A DNA stretch of 64,000 nucleotides, from positions 1,410,123 to 1,474,122 of the forward strand of contig CATQJL010000112.1 in NCBI GenBank assembly GCA_958299035.1, written 5' to 3'. The stretch's first letter is position 1, and each line of letters opens with the position of its first letter. The notes beneath the pieces were generated by a model. It did not search any database. It saw only the letters and a program-made list of their open reading frames with translations, and had not been told where the DNA came from. Shown one piece after another: positions 1-13,200 of the stretch. The DNA is from Cylicocyclus nassatus (taxonomy: Eukaryota; Nematoda; Chromadorea; Rhabditida; Strongylidae). A program made the position numbers and the translations under genes.

Positions 1-1288
1 CCATAAACACCAACTGGAAATTTAGTTCCAAAGCGAAGAAGTAACATATCCGTTACCATTATAGAAGATCAATTTTTTGAATTCTCAGAGTCTTGCTCTT
101 GTAATAGGAAGACGTGGTTATTCTAGGTTAAATCGTGAGAATTGATCGGATACGTTTGAGAGGTTGGGTGCAGTGTAAAATCTGCTTTATCATACGAATC
201 TCAATCTAACAATTTTTGTTCGAGCTTGCCCGTCATTTTATCAGCATAAGTATTTCTATTAGCTTGGTGCAAAAGTTCGTTCGCACTTTTGAAGGTCACA
301 ACTTCTTGCTCTCTCGAACGATTGGCACAAACTTAATCTTGAGAACGGTTCTCTTTGAGTGCTTTTGATGCCTTTCGAAAGTGCGAGCTTTTGAGAGAAT
401 AACAAGATAAAATCACTTCAGATTCGAACATTTCAAGTTAGGTCACCGAAGAACCTTGCAATAAAATTTAGAGCAAGCAGTGATATAATGCTCACTTAAC
501 ACTATAATTATAAACGGAAATCTTCATCGGAACAAATATCGAATGATTGATTTTCGAAAATTTTCAGACGAACATTATTCTCTCCGATTCCCATATTATT
601 CGAGTTAGAATATTCGATATGGGCGCATTCCAAGATTCGAATTTTCAAATAGTATAATTGAACTTGACCGAATATTCGACTACACGAATAATCGAATAAG
701 TGTATGTCATCGAATATTCGAATAATCGAAAATTTGAATGCAATATATTCGAATAACAAAAAAGGTCGCATATGAAACATGCAACAAACATTTGAACACT
801 TGAATATTTTTCTCCTTCTCGAATATATTCGAATATCCGGACAAGTGTTTTTCAAAATGTTTCGACTATTCTATACAAATAGCTGTTTCAAAAATTTCCT
901 CAAATCTTGGAATATTCGAATAACCCAATTTTTTAATTGCGCGAATGAATTAGTAATCGAGTAAAGGTCTTTTTCACTAATTCGACTATTTGAACAATCG
1001 AATATATTCACTTCATCGAATATTCGAGTAGTCGCATATTTTGAATAAATCATTCGAATACGAATATTCGGTTCTAACTATAACTGGCACAAACACTGCA
1101 CAGTTGGAAAGGGTGAATCATAAGACTCATATCACTGTTTGCTCTGAGTCTTATCACAGGTTCCAGATTTTGGCAACCTCACTCAAAATGGTCGAAGCTG
1201 AAATGAATTTATTTTGCTTCTCTCTCAGCTCACACTTGTCAGAGAACAGCAAAAGCACTGTTTCATAAAAATGTTTTTCTCTGTCTAG
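1..1288. repeat. AT-rich region with many TTCGAATA-like motifs
   Basis: No gene is supported here. From about 480 to 1075 the sequence is dominated by degenerate copies of the short palindromic motif ATTCGAAT and its relatives (AATATTCGA, CGAATAATCGAA), spaced irregularly on both strands. Open frames here consist mostly of residues encoded by these motifs (S, N, I, R, F, E), so they are by-products of composition. The first exon of the downstream Argonaute gene may lie here or further upstream, but I could not identify it. A weaker patch of the same motif lies near 36285-36330. Confidence 0.6.
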
Positions 1289-4200
1289 CAGAATCAAAGT
1301 GCAAATCCGTCAAGAGAGCAAGATTTGGTTTCTTCATTGGTGCGAATCAACCATTGCACCGACTTGATATAATTGACTTTCACTACAATTCCAAATTTAA
1401 GGCTATCAGCGAACAGGACAGCAAGGAAGTGAACAAATTGTGCTGTCGTACTCGCAAACTGCTACACGATCGCTACCTAAAGGTGGATGTCAGCGCAGCA
1501 AAGTTGTTCTCGCAGCAAAAAAAGAACCTGCTTATCGCGAGGGAAAAGAACAGGTTGTTTGAAGCTGAAATATCTTACGTCAGATTAGATTGCCGTACTG
1601 ATCTTGCGCAATATTCATCAGTGTTTTCAGATTATATCAGTGTTTTCAGATTCGTCTTTTGACCAACTTTTGGGAGCTAAAAGTCAACAACAAGATAGTC
1701 TATCGCTACGATGTTTCCATATATTTTGGATACTCAACAAACGAGCGAGCTATAAACATCTTGCGCGGCTTTCGAGATGAGTATGTCTTCCATCACTTGC
1801 TGCTGAGCACTCTAATCTCACTGTTGAATTGCAGTGGCGCACTTGTTGCTCGGCGAAAGCTGTGCACAGACGCTGTTCATTATGCTTTCGAGCACTTTCA
1901 AATTCTTCACGATGGCTCCGCTGTTGCTTATGACGGAAGTGCTATGTTATTCGCATCTGAAAATTTGAATGAAGCGCTGGAAAAGGTAAAGCCACTGGCG
2001 CTCACGATTTGAAAAGCGAGTCGCGAAGTATGAGGTTAGGAAAATGATCTCGCATCATGAGCTCTATGCTCTATCGAAGCATAGTGAGCATGAAGTATAT
2101 AAGATCTATTCGATAAAGCAAAGCAAGCTTTACATAGTAGCTTTTAAACATACAACCCAGGCTCAGTACAGTGGCCATATCCCGCAACATTTCTGAGATT
2201 GAAATATACCTTGAGAGCGCGTACCTGCATTCACAACCCGGTATGTTCAATTCACAGGGTCATACCTTGAAATCAATAACATCAAAAGCAATTAGCCGGT
2301 GTTAACGAACGTGAACGCATTTGCACTAGCTCATGGTATACAAATTCAGTGTAAATTTAACCTTGCCCCGTACTAAGGTCGAATCCACCTCAAATCTCTA
2401 CCTTGAGCGAGTGCACGCACTCAAGGTACATTTTACCTTAGAGACATTTGTGATTTTAAGGTATGTATGTTTCACCCTTGAGATGAAACATATTGATTAC
2501 CATTTTGTCACGACATATGAACGTTCATATCGAGAAAGAACTCTGAGCGTTTTTATTGTACAAGTGGGTTTTCTCGGAAAGGAGCTCTATCACCCTTCCG
2601 GTCTAGCATTTATATTGCTAATCTAAACTGGAATACCGAAAACTCACGCGGAAATTCTGTTTTTATGTACGCAGATGACATTGAAACTTACGAATTGTAT
2701 AGCAATCGCAAACATTGAAGAAGCTTTACGGCATCTAATTAATCTCATGATTGCTTGGTGTCCAAAGTGGTATATCTCTGCTAACGTTCGCAAAAGTTCC
2801 GTTTTTCATATCCGTCATGAAGGGAATGCATTATGAACAATGGGCTCTCATCACCCTGGATGAGCCAGAACTTCCATTTGACTCTGCTGGCATTTTTGAG
2901 TGTTATCTTGTAAAGCTCGCACTGCTTTATCAAATGATACTATACTCGCTTTTTAATGTTCTTCCAGTTGCGAGCAGTCGTATGCTGCTTATTCGCTGCT
3001 CCTTATTTGTCGGTGAAGACGATCTATGCAAGTATTCAATAGTAAGCCATGACTTTTTCCGTAGCTCGGTGTAGCTCGGTACGTTGGCAGCAATCAGCGA
3101 GGCAAGAATGTTGTGTGCAGTATCGTCAACAGTGTCATTCAACCCTGAATAGGCAAGCGCAATGGGCGTGTTCATTTTGCGACATTCGCATAGCACTCAT
3201 TCTGCTCTTCAATTTCTAATATAGTTGATTAGATGTTAGTGCTGTGTGCGCAGGTATGGTGCGAATCTCTGAAGAAGCGAGCGCACTCCAAATCAAAGAC
3301 TAAGCCTGGCTCCGATTTGAGGAGTTGTATAAATGCAGAAAAGACTAGTCGCAAAACACTATTTTGATCCTCTGACTTTTCAGACTAACGGAATACTCAG
3401 CGTCAAAGTTGAAGAACTCAACTACAAATTTTACGACTTCTTCAAAGAGGAAGTGAAGCGAAATCTAAATGCGATAACTATAGAAATCGTCCCCTGTCGT
3501 GATGCAGCTTCTTCTTTCGACATGGCAGATCTATCAGCACAAGTAAGCCAAAAATAGTGGTCACTTGCAGAAGCAATTTTCCAGAGCAATCGTGACTGGG
3601 CGACTATTGATCGCTCCTGGAAGCAGTTCTACGAGCTTGTAACTAGTCAGGACGCTATACTAAGGTACTGCTGTGTTCCTCTTTTGCTCTTTACCGATCG
3701 TGCAATTTCAGTGGGAAATTCACGCTTTTTGGAACAAGGTCGTTATTTTACTGTCAGTCACCATTAGAGCAGATTGGCTACGGTTATGAGACATTTCGTG
3801 GTGCCCATAAAGGGATAAAGTGAGTTATGTACCCTCACAGGTTGAAGAATTGCGACAGCTATGAGATGTTTTTCAAGAGGCATATGCCTGAGAAGTGAAA
3901 AAGATGGCGCCGGCGTAGCGCTTTCGTTTTGTAAAATCATCGGACTACCATCGAGATATCCAAAACGCTAATGATTTCACGTTACTTATACATGTACCCT
4001 GAAATCTCACAAATGCCTCCCATCAGATAGGTCTTCTGCAGATGAGTCCTGACTTATCTGACAATCTTTGGACTTATCTGTCAAGATTTTAAGGTAGCTA
4101 TAATTAAAAGGACTTACCTATAGCAGACTTATCTGAAGGGTCTATAGGGTCTTTGGGTAATTTTTCGTTCCGCAGGGATATGGGTGATTTATGTAAACCA

Positions 4201-7200
4201 TACTTTCATGTTTAAAGATGGGGAAGGAGAACCCAAGGAACTTTTACTTTCTTTTAACCAATTTTTATCACCGAAAAGAAGCGAAGAACGGACTGATGTG
4301 GTTGGCGGTGACGAGGAGAGGGAGAGGGGAGAGGGGGGAATTTGTTATTTGTTGTTTGAAGCGCTAACGACCTGCAAATGATGTTTTTTTTTCACCTGCA
4401 GTGCCATACTACATACTCAGTACAACTTTACGTTTCCATCGAGTATCATGGAAAGATTGAGGCAGCTTACGGAAGAGATCGGGGGTGACATAAAACAATG
4501 AAATTTCGCGAACAATCCGCTCTGAAGGAGTGTAATTGGCTGTGGTCGCACAGCCCATATTTTTTTTGATCATTTTGATGTGGCGAAGCTCGATCGATAC
4601 GCATACTGTGTATTGCGCCGTGTGCTTGCCACGTAACGCGTCCTGCTTACGAATGATGGGGCCTGCTTCGGTGTACTCGTCCTCGCTTGCCAGAAAAGTC
4701 AGGGTTTTTTAGGGTGTTTGTGCGCTTTGAACTTCGTATATGAAATCAGGGTGACGAGGGGCGAAAATGACAAAGGCTGCCTCCAAAGGAAACGGCTGTA
4801 TGCAGAATATATGTAGAACCTGAAATGCGCATTGGCGTCAAAATCATTTGTTCCGATGAACTTACTCGTTTAGTCCAAGATTCCACAAATAATTGTTTAG
4901 GTTCATCGAAGGAAGCAGACCGGACGTCACCGATGTCGTTGCTGCATTGGTTTTAGACTGTAAGAACCTTTCCTAGTCTATTCTATACACTTGTAGATCA
5001 ATATCTGTACCTTTTATGGCTGCGAGCGTTTTTTAGCTTTTCCTTAGCGTCAAGAAAGTTTTGACCTAACTTCCTGAACACTAAGCAAAATTGCGCAGAT
5101 ATCATATGCAATGCAAATCTGTCCAGCACGGGTGTGCTGCAAAAGGCGATCGTCTCCAATTTGTGCCTCTCAAAAACTCTTCACTGTTAAACTGGCACAC
5201 CGGCAAATTAGGGGGGGGGGAGGGTGGAGTAGAAGCAATACGCGGCTCGATGCCAAAAGAAAAATTTAGAAGTCAGCGAGAGAGATGTTTTTCTCGCTTG
5301 CTCTTGGTTCTTGCAGATCTGCCTGCTTTGGTATTGCCCCCTTCCTGCTCCCCCCTCCCCGCCCGCTAACAGCGCCGTGTGAAAAATCAGTTGTGGCTCT
5401 AGGCGGGAAGCGGGAGCACAAACTCACCACAAGCGTGGATGCTACGTTAGGGTGGTGATGCGATGGACAAAGTCAAGGCAAATCCGCAAGAACTAAAAGC
5501 AGAACCTTCACCATACTAAAAGCAAGGAAAGCCGAACCTCCACCACACTAGAAGCAGATGGAGACCTCCCTTAAACAAAATGTGAGTCGAAGTCAGACCT
5601 TGTATAGACTCAAACGGCAGCTATAACCCGGATCTCAAGTTGAAAGATCGCGGGTGGAGGGGGGATCTGTGTTTTAGATGAAAGAATTAAAAGGTTCCAA
5701 CGAAAAAAGTAGAAGCGTTTTTTTAACATGGGAGTAACAATGTTTATGCTGGGCTTGAATGAACAGACGCAGTAAGGAATGAGCATGATACATATTTAAA
5801 GGCTTGCAAAAAACTGTGGTCTTCAAATAACTGTCCCCACACCTTATGGGCTTGTGGCACTACCTATTGAATTTACAACACGAGAACTTTTGCGGGGCAT
5901 AAGCACTGCCCGGCCTTGTTTGGAAATTCAGCAGTATTATATTAATACGTCTTTCTCTGTCTCTGTCCTATTTTTTATACCATCTTCTGTCCCAATACTG
6001 AGAACGAACAGCTTGAAACTGATTGTACACTTTTCCGCTAGATGCGTTTGCTCACTGTAATCACTATATTAAACAATATCATCTACGCGCTCCCATTTTG
6101 AGTACAAGACCTGGGTTTCAGACTTAAAAGCTTGAAAACTCAAGGACTCCAGCAAGTTCATACTTGAAAGCGCTCAAAACTTCTCTAGGAGAATTGCAGC
6201 AGATGAATGAAGATATAAAATCAGTCGATCTGGTTTTGGTGGTACCTTTGTATATTTGCGCAATTACGCATTTTCTCCTTGCATGAGCGTGTACTGAGCA
6301 AGTTAGGAGGGAAGAGAAGGGAGGAGGCTATCCGACTATCGTACGCCATATCTCTTGCTCGATTTTGGGCGAGACACATGAGGACGCGGTAAGAGCAGGT
6401 CAGTGGAGAGGATGGAAGCTCCTTTTCACAGCAAAGGACTTAAGATTACGTTCCAGCTGAAGCGCGCTCCTTACATTTCCTATACATCTTGATGCCCGTG
6501 ATGGTGGGCATCTGCGCATGCGAGAGTTAGACCTTCAGCAGCATTTTATCTGTCTTTTTTACGGCTAGATCTCATGGAGAGCACCGCGCAAAAAGGTTAT
6601 CCTAAAGTGTATCACAAGCTTTTTCCCGTGTTAATTCATTTCTACGGGTTAAATTTAAAAATGTTTTGATCATTTATAACAAAACAAATTACTCTCGACT
6701 CTGCAACACATACTACATAAACCTCAAGATCCATTTCTGAGGGGAGAAAGGATGCGAGCACTACCTTCCGCTGCCGCTTTGTCCCGCCCACATAATGTAG
6801 AATAGTCGTTTAGCTTGGATGCAAACATGCAAGATGTATGCTGTAGAGCAGGGCTCGGCACAGCTGGCACCGGGTCAAGCTGGATATCGTTTTTAGGGCG
6901 GAAAGCAAAGGGAATATCGTTTTTCCGGGGGTCCGGAGCGGAGAAGAGCCGCAAGAATGCCGCCGGCATGCCACCGACATGTTGTCCATCAGACAAACAA
7001 AGGCGTTGTTTTCAGCCAAAACGCAATAGTATGACACCAAATTTGGTGTGTACATGCGTGTTGGGAGACCCGAACTACTATGGCCCAAAAATTTATGAAA
7101 ACTTATGTGAATGAAAGCTGTGCTGAACTTTTTTCTGAATTGGCTGGCACTGTGCCAGCTGGATGCCAGCTAGCTGGCACCGACACTTTGCTCACATAAG

Positions 7201-10200
7201 TTTTCATAATTTTTTTATAGCTGGCACCGACACTTTGCTCACATAAGTTTTCATAATTTTTTTACATAAAATGTACCTACACTGTAAAAGTTTACATACA
7301 GAGAAGAAACAATTTCATAATGTTTTCTCTTCAGCGTTTTAAAGCCATTTGAAAATTACTCGGTCTGCTCCACAGTCGAAAAATCGGCTTTTTCTGATTC
7401 TCAAGATGGATTCTATCATTTAAAAAGCTCAGAAAGCTGTGAAAAAGTTGTTCCATGAGATCAGCATGCATGAAAGCCTTGATACTTACTTTCACATAAT
7501 CTGAAAATAATGACGAGTCTCTAAAATAGGCCAAAGGAGACTTCGTATGAAATTTTCAAGATCAAACGGGACTTCGTTTTGAAGTTTCCCTGGTGCCAGC
7601 TCGTGCTGAGCCCTGCTGTAGAGTCAATCGTAACGATATTCAGATCGTGTTGGTGTTTTCTACAAAGCCCAAAATGTTAGGGCAAGTGTCCGTGAAATAG
7701 AGTTTTTACGAGATGTTGAGATATTCGATTTTTCTCGAGATACGAATGGTCGTATGAATGCAAAGTGGTCTGAACTCGACTTTTATCTAAAAGGTACTAC
7801 TTTTACTGTGAAGCTGCGTAGAAAAAAAAATTTTTTTCAGGGGTTCGGATGAACTACTTCGGCTACGGAAAAGATATCAGTTTTGTTGCAAGTGGCATTA
7901 GTAAAGAACCTATCAGACACCTCAAGGAAACGTTGTCGGAAGAGTTCGTACATCATCTACATTTTCTTGTTGATCTCGTCTACGTTCGATGTTTAGCGAA
8001 AAGACTCTCGTCCCTCTTATGTACAAATTTGTCCACACGAATGTGTCTATAAATCCAGACTGGCCTGCTGTTGTTTTTCACCTTCGCGATCAAGATCATT
8101 ATTTCCCGATGGAGCTGTTACAGATTAGTGAACATCAGCGAGTGGGACGGGAGAAACTTCTTCTACAGAAAACGGCGAGTTCTGAGATTATAAGGTGCTT
8201 CCATTGATTTTTAATGGTTTGTTTTGGCTTCCTCGACCTGAGAAACCTGATGATCGATGGCACCAGATCAATTCCTTATTGAGAGCATTGAATCTTCACG
8301 ATAGTGGATCCAAGAACAGATTTCTTCTTGCGTGGGTATCTTTGATAGAAATCTTCTTGAAAATGCTGAGCGAATTTCCCGTTTAGATTTGGTATTAGTG
8401 TGGCTAGCAAGCCGAAGGAGTTGTTGGGAATCAGAAGACAACCACCTTCTCTTTTTTTCGCCAATCGTAGAGACTGCGCTATAAATCTGACTAAGGTAAG
8501 TGTCTGAAGGCTTTCCATACCTTGTCTCAGCGTTTTGATTTAACCAGCATAACTGGCGTTTACAAAGCCAAAAATTTATACGTGGTGGCAGTGTCGATTG
8601 TATTATCATTGTTCACAGTGATCCCACAAGAAGATTGCCACGGTAGGTTGATTGGAGAAATGTTCATGGAAAGGAGGAGACTTTACTTATTTTGTTTCAG
8701 AATCGTTAGAGACGTATTGAGTACATCGTTCGAACAACGTGGAATAATTTGCCAGCGCTTTGAAGCGGAACTGCTGAGTTACAGCAGTAGCCAAGAGAAG
8801 GAACAAAGTTTGGAGGAGGTCAGTTTTCGAAAGACGATAGGCTGTTGTGCTGGGGCGGTATGCATCAATCTCCCGTTTTGCAAGCGGGCGATCATTTCCA
8901 ATAGAAATCATACACCACGGGTCGGGCGCCCAACCCGGCCGGGCGATCATTTTCTACTAATGATCGCCCGCCATCAAAACGGGAGATTGATGCATACCGA
9001 CCCTGATCTTCAAATTAAACCTAGGTATGGAACAGTTTGCAAAGGCATGCTTCTCTGAAACTTTTCCAGATATTCAAGAGGAACAGATCGTCAGAAGAGT
9101 CGCTGTTATTTGTGTTAATTGATCAACTGGAAAACAAATCGCATGGTACTGCTTATTCCTATTTCACATTAGCTGGAATATCCAGGCTGAAACATCCCTT
9201 CGCAATTCTACACAGCAGCTCTCCTATGTTTGGTTTTTGAAAGAGCATGCTATCAATAAATTTACCACGCTAAACCTCCTTTGATCAAAAATTCCTTTGG
9301 CGTTTTGTGGTGGTCGTTTTTGGAGAAAAACCTCGCTTTGTACGCATGAAATCAGGGAGATAAAATTTGTTTCGCATATAGTGCAACAGAGGGAATCGGC
9401 AGTTAAATAATTAGGCTCTGGATTTTGATTGCCATAAGTGAGGTTTTGTCACAGGTTTTCTGAAGTTGATGGAGAGAAAGTACTTGATTGCCACTCAACA
9501 AATTACTTCTGAACTAGTAGAAAGATTGCCAAGGTATTAAAGGCAAAATACCCAGAAAGTTAGAGTAAATCTTTAATTACAAAGCAGGCAGTCGCAGTCG
9601 TGTCTGTATTTTATCTCGAAAATGAATCTCAAACTGGGAGGATTTAACTATGCCATCGTACCGGAGTCATTCGCGTAAGTTGTGAGTTTTTGGAAAAAAT
9701 TATTTGTAAATGTTGTATTAATAGGCGGAACCGCTGGATCGCTAGTGGAGATACACTAGTTCTTGGATACGATGTATCTCATCCAGTAAAGCAGTCTAAA
9801 GAAGAGATATTGAGCCGTAGTCCCCCTCAAAAACCAAGCGTAGTCGGGGTAGGAACTCATTATTTTGTTCCTTTCCTTCAATCAAAAATTTTTTTAGTTT
9901 TCCTTTAATGGCGCTACAGATCCAGAATGTTTCATCGGAGATTATCACTTCCAAACTCCTAGGAAGGAAAGGGTAAGTCTTAAATTCAAATTTATGACGG
10001 AAGGAATTTTCTGGAAGTGATAATCACAGTTTAGGTGGAAAGCACTGTGCTGAATGCCCGAATGAAGTGGATGCTGAGTTTGTATTGCCAGCATCGAGGG
10101 AGGTGGCCAAGCAAAATTGTGATCACCAGAGATGGTGTATCTGAGGGACAGTACCGAATGGTAACAAGACTGACAAGTTTTTCTTGAAATTGAAATGGTT

Positions 10201-13200
10201 TACATCATTCAGGTTGTTGAAGAAGAACTGAGTGCTATCAAAGAAGCCTGTGAAGAGTTCGGCTTGCTACATGGCGACAATTCGTGGATGCCACTGTTCA
10301 CAGTCATTATCGCGACAAAACGTCATCATGCACGCTTTTTTGTGCAGAGTGGTCATGGTGCGTAGAAAAATGCTGCTAAAGTGAATTCGAAAAATTACAT
10401 TGACAGGTGCGGAAAATCCGAAACCAGGCACAGTGGTAGACACAGAAGTGGTTCGTAATGATATCACGGAATTTTATATGCAATCAAGTCAACCACTAAA
10501 GGTACATCTCCTATTGTTTTTTGTAAATTAACTTGTAGATTTGAAAAAAAAACTCTTCAAGGGGACTGCAAAACCAACCTCTTATCAAGTACTCGTTGAT
10601 GAGAACGACATGGGCTCGGATGAGCTGCAGTCACTTTTGCTTGCATTGACTTTTCATCATCAAGTATGATTTTTTGTCGTAATTTGAACTGATTCTGATT
10701 GCAAAGTTGTTTTCAGTTGTTGCAAACATTCACGAAAATTCCAGATCTGCGATTCTCCGGTGTCGCTCCCAGAGCCTGTCTATCAGGCCGATGAGTGGGC
10801 GAAACGCGGCAAAGATATCTGGAAAGCATATACGTGAGTATAGCAACAGTTTTCGACGTAAAAAACTTTAACTTCCAAACTTGACTGATTCTCCCTTTTG
10901 TAAAATTTTCGAAAGTGGAAGTAAGAAGTGTACGTAAAGGGAAATATCTATCAGAAACGAAAACAGCGCTGAACTGTGTTAAAGGCACCGTCCACTTTGA
11001 GTTGAGGGTCTTGAGCTCTTGGAAGCATATGAAAGCAAGGCCCCCTATCAGCATGTCCAAGTCGCGGCGCAAATCGCTTCGGAAGCGAGGAAATCGCTCC
11101 GGAATAACGAAGATGCACGAGGTCCCCCAGACGGCACCGCCCTCCCATCTATGCCCGCCCATCCGTGCGCGCCCATCCAATCAGCTTTCCGGAAAGGCGG
11201 CCTGTGGGTTCTCCGAAACAGTTATTGTCGGGGTTTTCGCGGATTCTCGACTTCATATTCGAAGTCACGGACATTAGAAGGCCCCAGAACGATCAAAATA
11301 TGGAAGTCGAGGATCTGGGTGGACGGCGCCTTTGAGCAAACATAAAGTAGTCCCAAAATAAGGCGGCCCCCAAAAACGAGACTTGCGTAGGCATATCTGC
11401 TCTAATATGAATATTCGCATCCGCATCGGAACCGAACTGACTGCCTTCGTCAGTTATCATCCCTTAGAACTACGGTGAAGTAACCATTCAACTGGCTTGG
11501 CTGCTGGAAGGCGAGGCTCTGTGACCTAATTGAGGCCGCTCGCGCCCGCTAAGCACTATGCGTCTCTCGCTCGCGGCTCTCTGATCATTGCCTAGCCTTA
11601 ATTAGGTCACGAAGCCTCGTCTACCAGCCGCCAAGCCAGTTGAATCAAAGGCTATCTATCAAAAAGTTTTTGCTCAGCTTATCTTCAACATCGCTTTAAT
11701 CACTGCAACCTCAACCTGTGTTCTCTTGCGCAACAAATCCATTACAAAATTGCAAAAATCATGTGAACTTCTCAGGAACGGTACTATACTATAATGGCAT
11801 TTCTAAGGCCCTTATGCACGTACATCCCGCCATGAGGGGATGCGCGTTTTAGGGCCGCATGCTTTGAATCTTCGCCAGGGAGGCGATCGCAGCTTAAAAG
11901 AAAGCTTTATTTTCTGGGACTGCAGACTGAATTTTACGTTGCCCAACCGTAAGTATTCCTACTAATCTTCACTATGAACATTTTGAACAGGAGCGAGAAG
12001 CTGCACAAGCCGCACTTTCCAACTTTTTGCATGATCTCCTGATGAACCCCCGCGCCCGGCCTTCTTTTCTTTGAAATCTTTTTTCTTTTCTCAAAGTCAA
12101 CGAAAATTTTCCAGAGTTGTACCAATTAACTAACCCAACAGTGTGCTAAGCATGTCGCTGATAAGAGCAAATGAGTTTTTGAGAAATCGATTATTTCACT
12201 GAACTCCAGCTTTCGACTTGTTTTTATTTGCAAATTTCATGGCTCCAATACGTTACCTGTTCTTCTCAAAAACATGCTTAGCACTGTTTGGTTAGATAAC
12301 CAGTGAAACTTTGGCACGTTTTCATTGAAGGTGTGGGCTGTGAGTGCAGAGGAGGGGATCGCTCCCCTAGCCTCTGTCATAGCGCGGTAGTGGAGGAAAT
12401 CGTTTCCCTGGGGAGCTTGCCTCTCCTCCTCAGCGGAGATGTACGTGCATACGGGCGAGAAATACTAATCCGAGAAAAAGTGAAAACTAAACGTTTGCCT
12501 TAGTACAATTTGCTATAGTACAAACGTTGAAAACGTAACATAACGATCAAAACGTATCATATCCTGGTCTGCCTTGTTTATAGCACTATATTTGAGTTCA
12601 AGCTTTGGTTAAAGAGCATGCAGAATATGCCAATAATAAATTGTTACTGGAGCATGTGAGAACGTTTGAGAGATCTTTATGTGCAAAAATATCGCAAAAA
12701 TTGCATTATATGCAATTTTTGCGATATTTTTGCTTCGAAAATGAAGCCCAGTATAACACCGTTTCATCTGTGCTGGGCCTGGTTATGATTTGCCTACTGA
12801 TAGTGACAATCGCGAGGATCTTAAGTCAAAAAGTGAAGGGTTGGAATGAATAATCATCTATGTAAACATTATGGATTGATTGTAAATTTATGCGTCTACT
12901 GACGTACTTCTGTCAAACAAGTGCGCTCTCAGATTTCTGCGCTTGTGGCTGGAAGTATGCAAAACACTTGCACACGTTCTCTACATTTTCCGTCGCTAAT
13001 CCTTCGGATCTCTTTTTTCATTTTTCGCTAGAGAAGTGCAGTGATTTGTTACCTTCGAGAATCACTCTAGTCACATGTCATTAGCTACATTTCATTTATC
13101 ATTTCAGTGATCGTCATAACCCGATACTAGCCAAGGAGTACGGCGCATATTCTGCTTACCCTATCGACTTTGAGGCAATGACAAAAAGACTGGCTTTTTG

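Larger units (their letters stand above)
10834..13107 (+). other. Last Argonaute intron, a cluster of small transposon relics
   Basis: The penultimate exon ends in WKAYT with donor GTGAGT at 10834, and the last exon starts after ATTTCAG at 13107. The phase is kept (AC plus T). The intron contains an imperfect inverted repeat with outer ends at about 10976 and 11345 (AAAGGCACCGTCCAC and its complement), the 165-bp five-copy MITE at 11486-11650, another MITE at 12130-12295 and a perfect 23-bp stem hairpin at 12683-12733. None of the open frames inside resembles a protein family. Confidence 0.65.

Noticed and set aside
8522..9058. A single 178-residue frame
   Set aside because: It fuses Argonaute MID exon sequence with intron and the inverted-repeat MITE at 8856-8999; only parts are coding.
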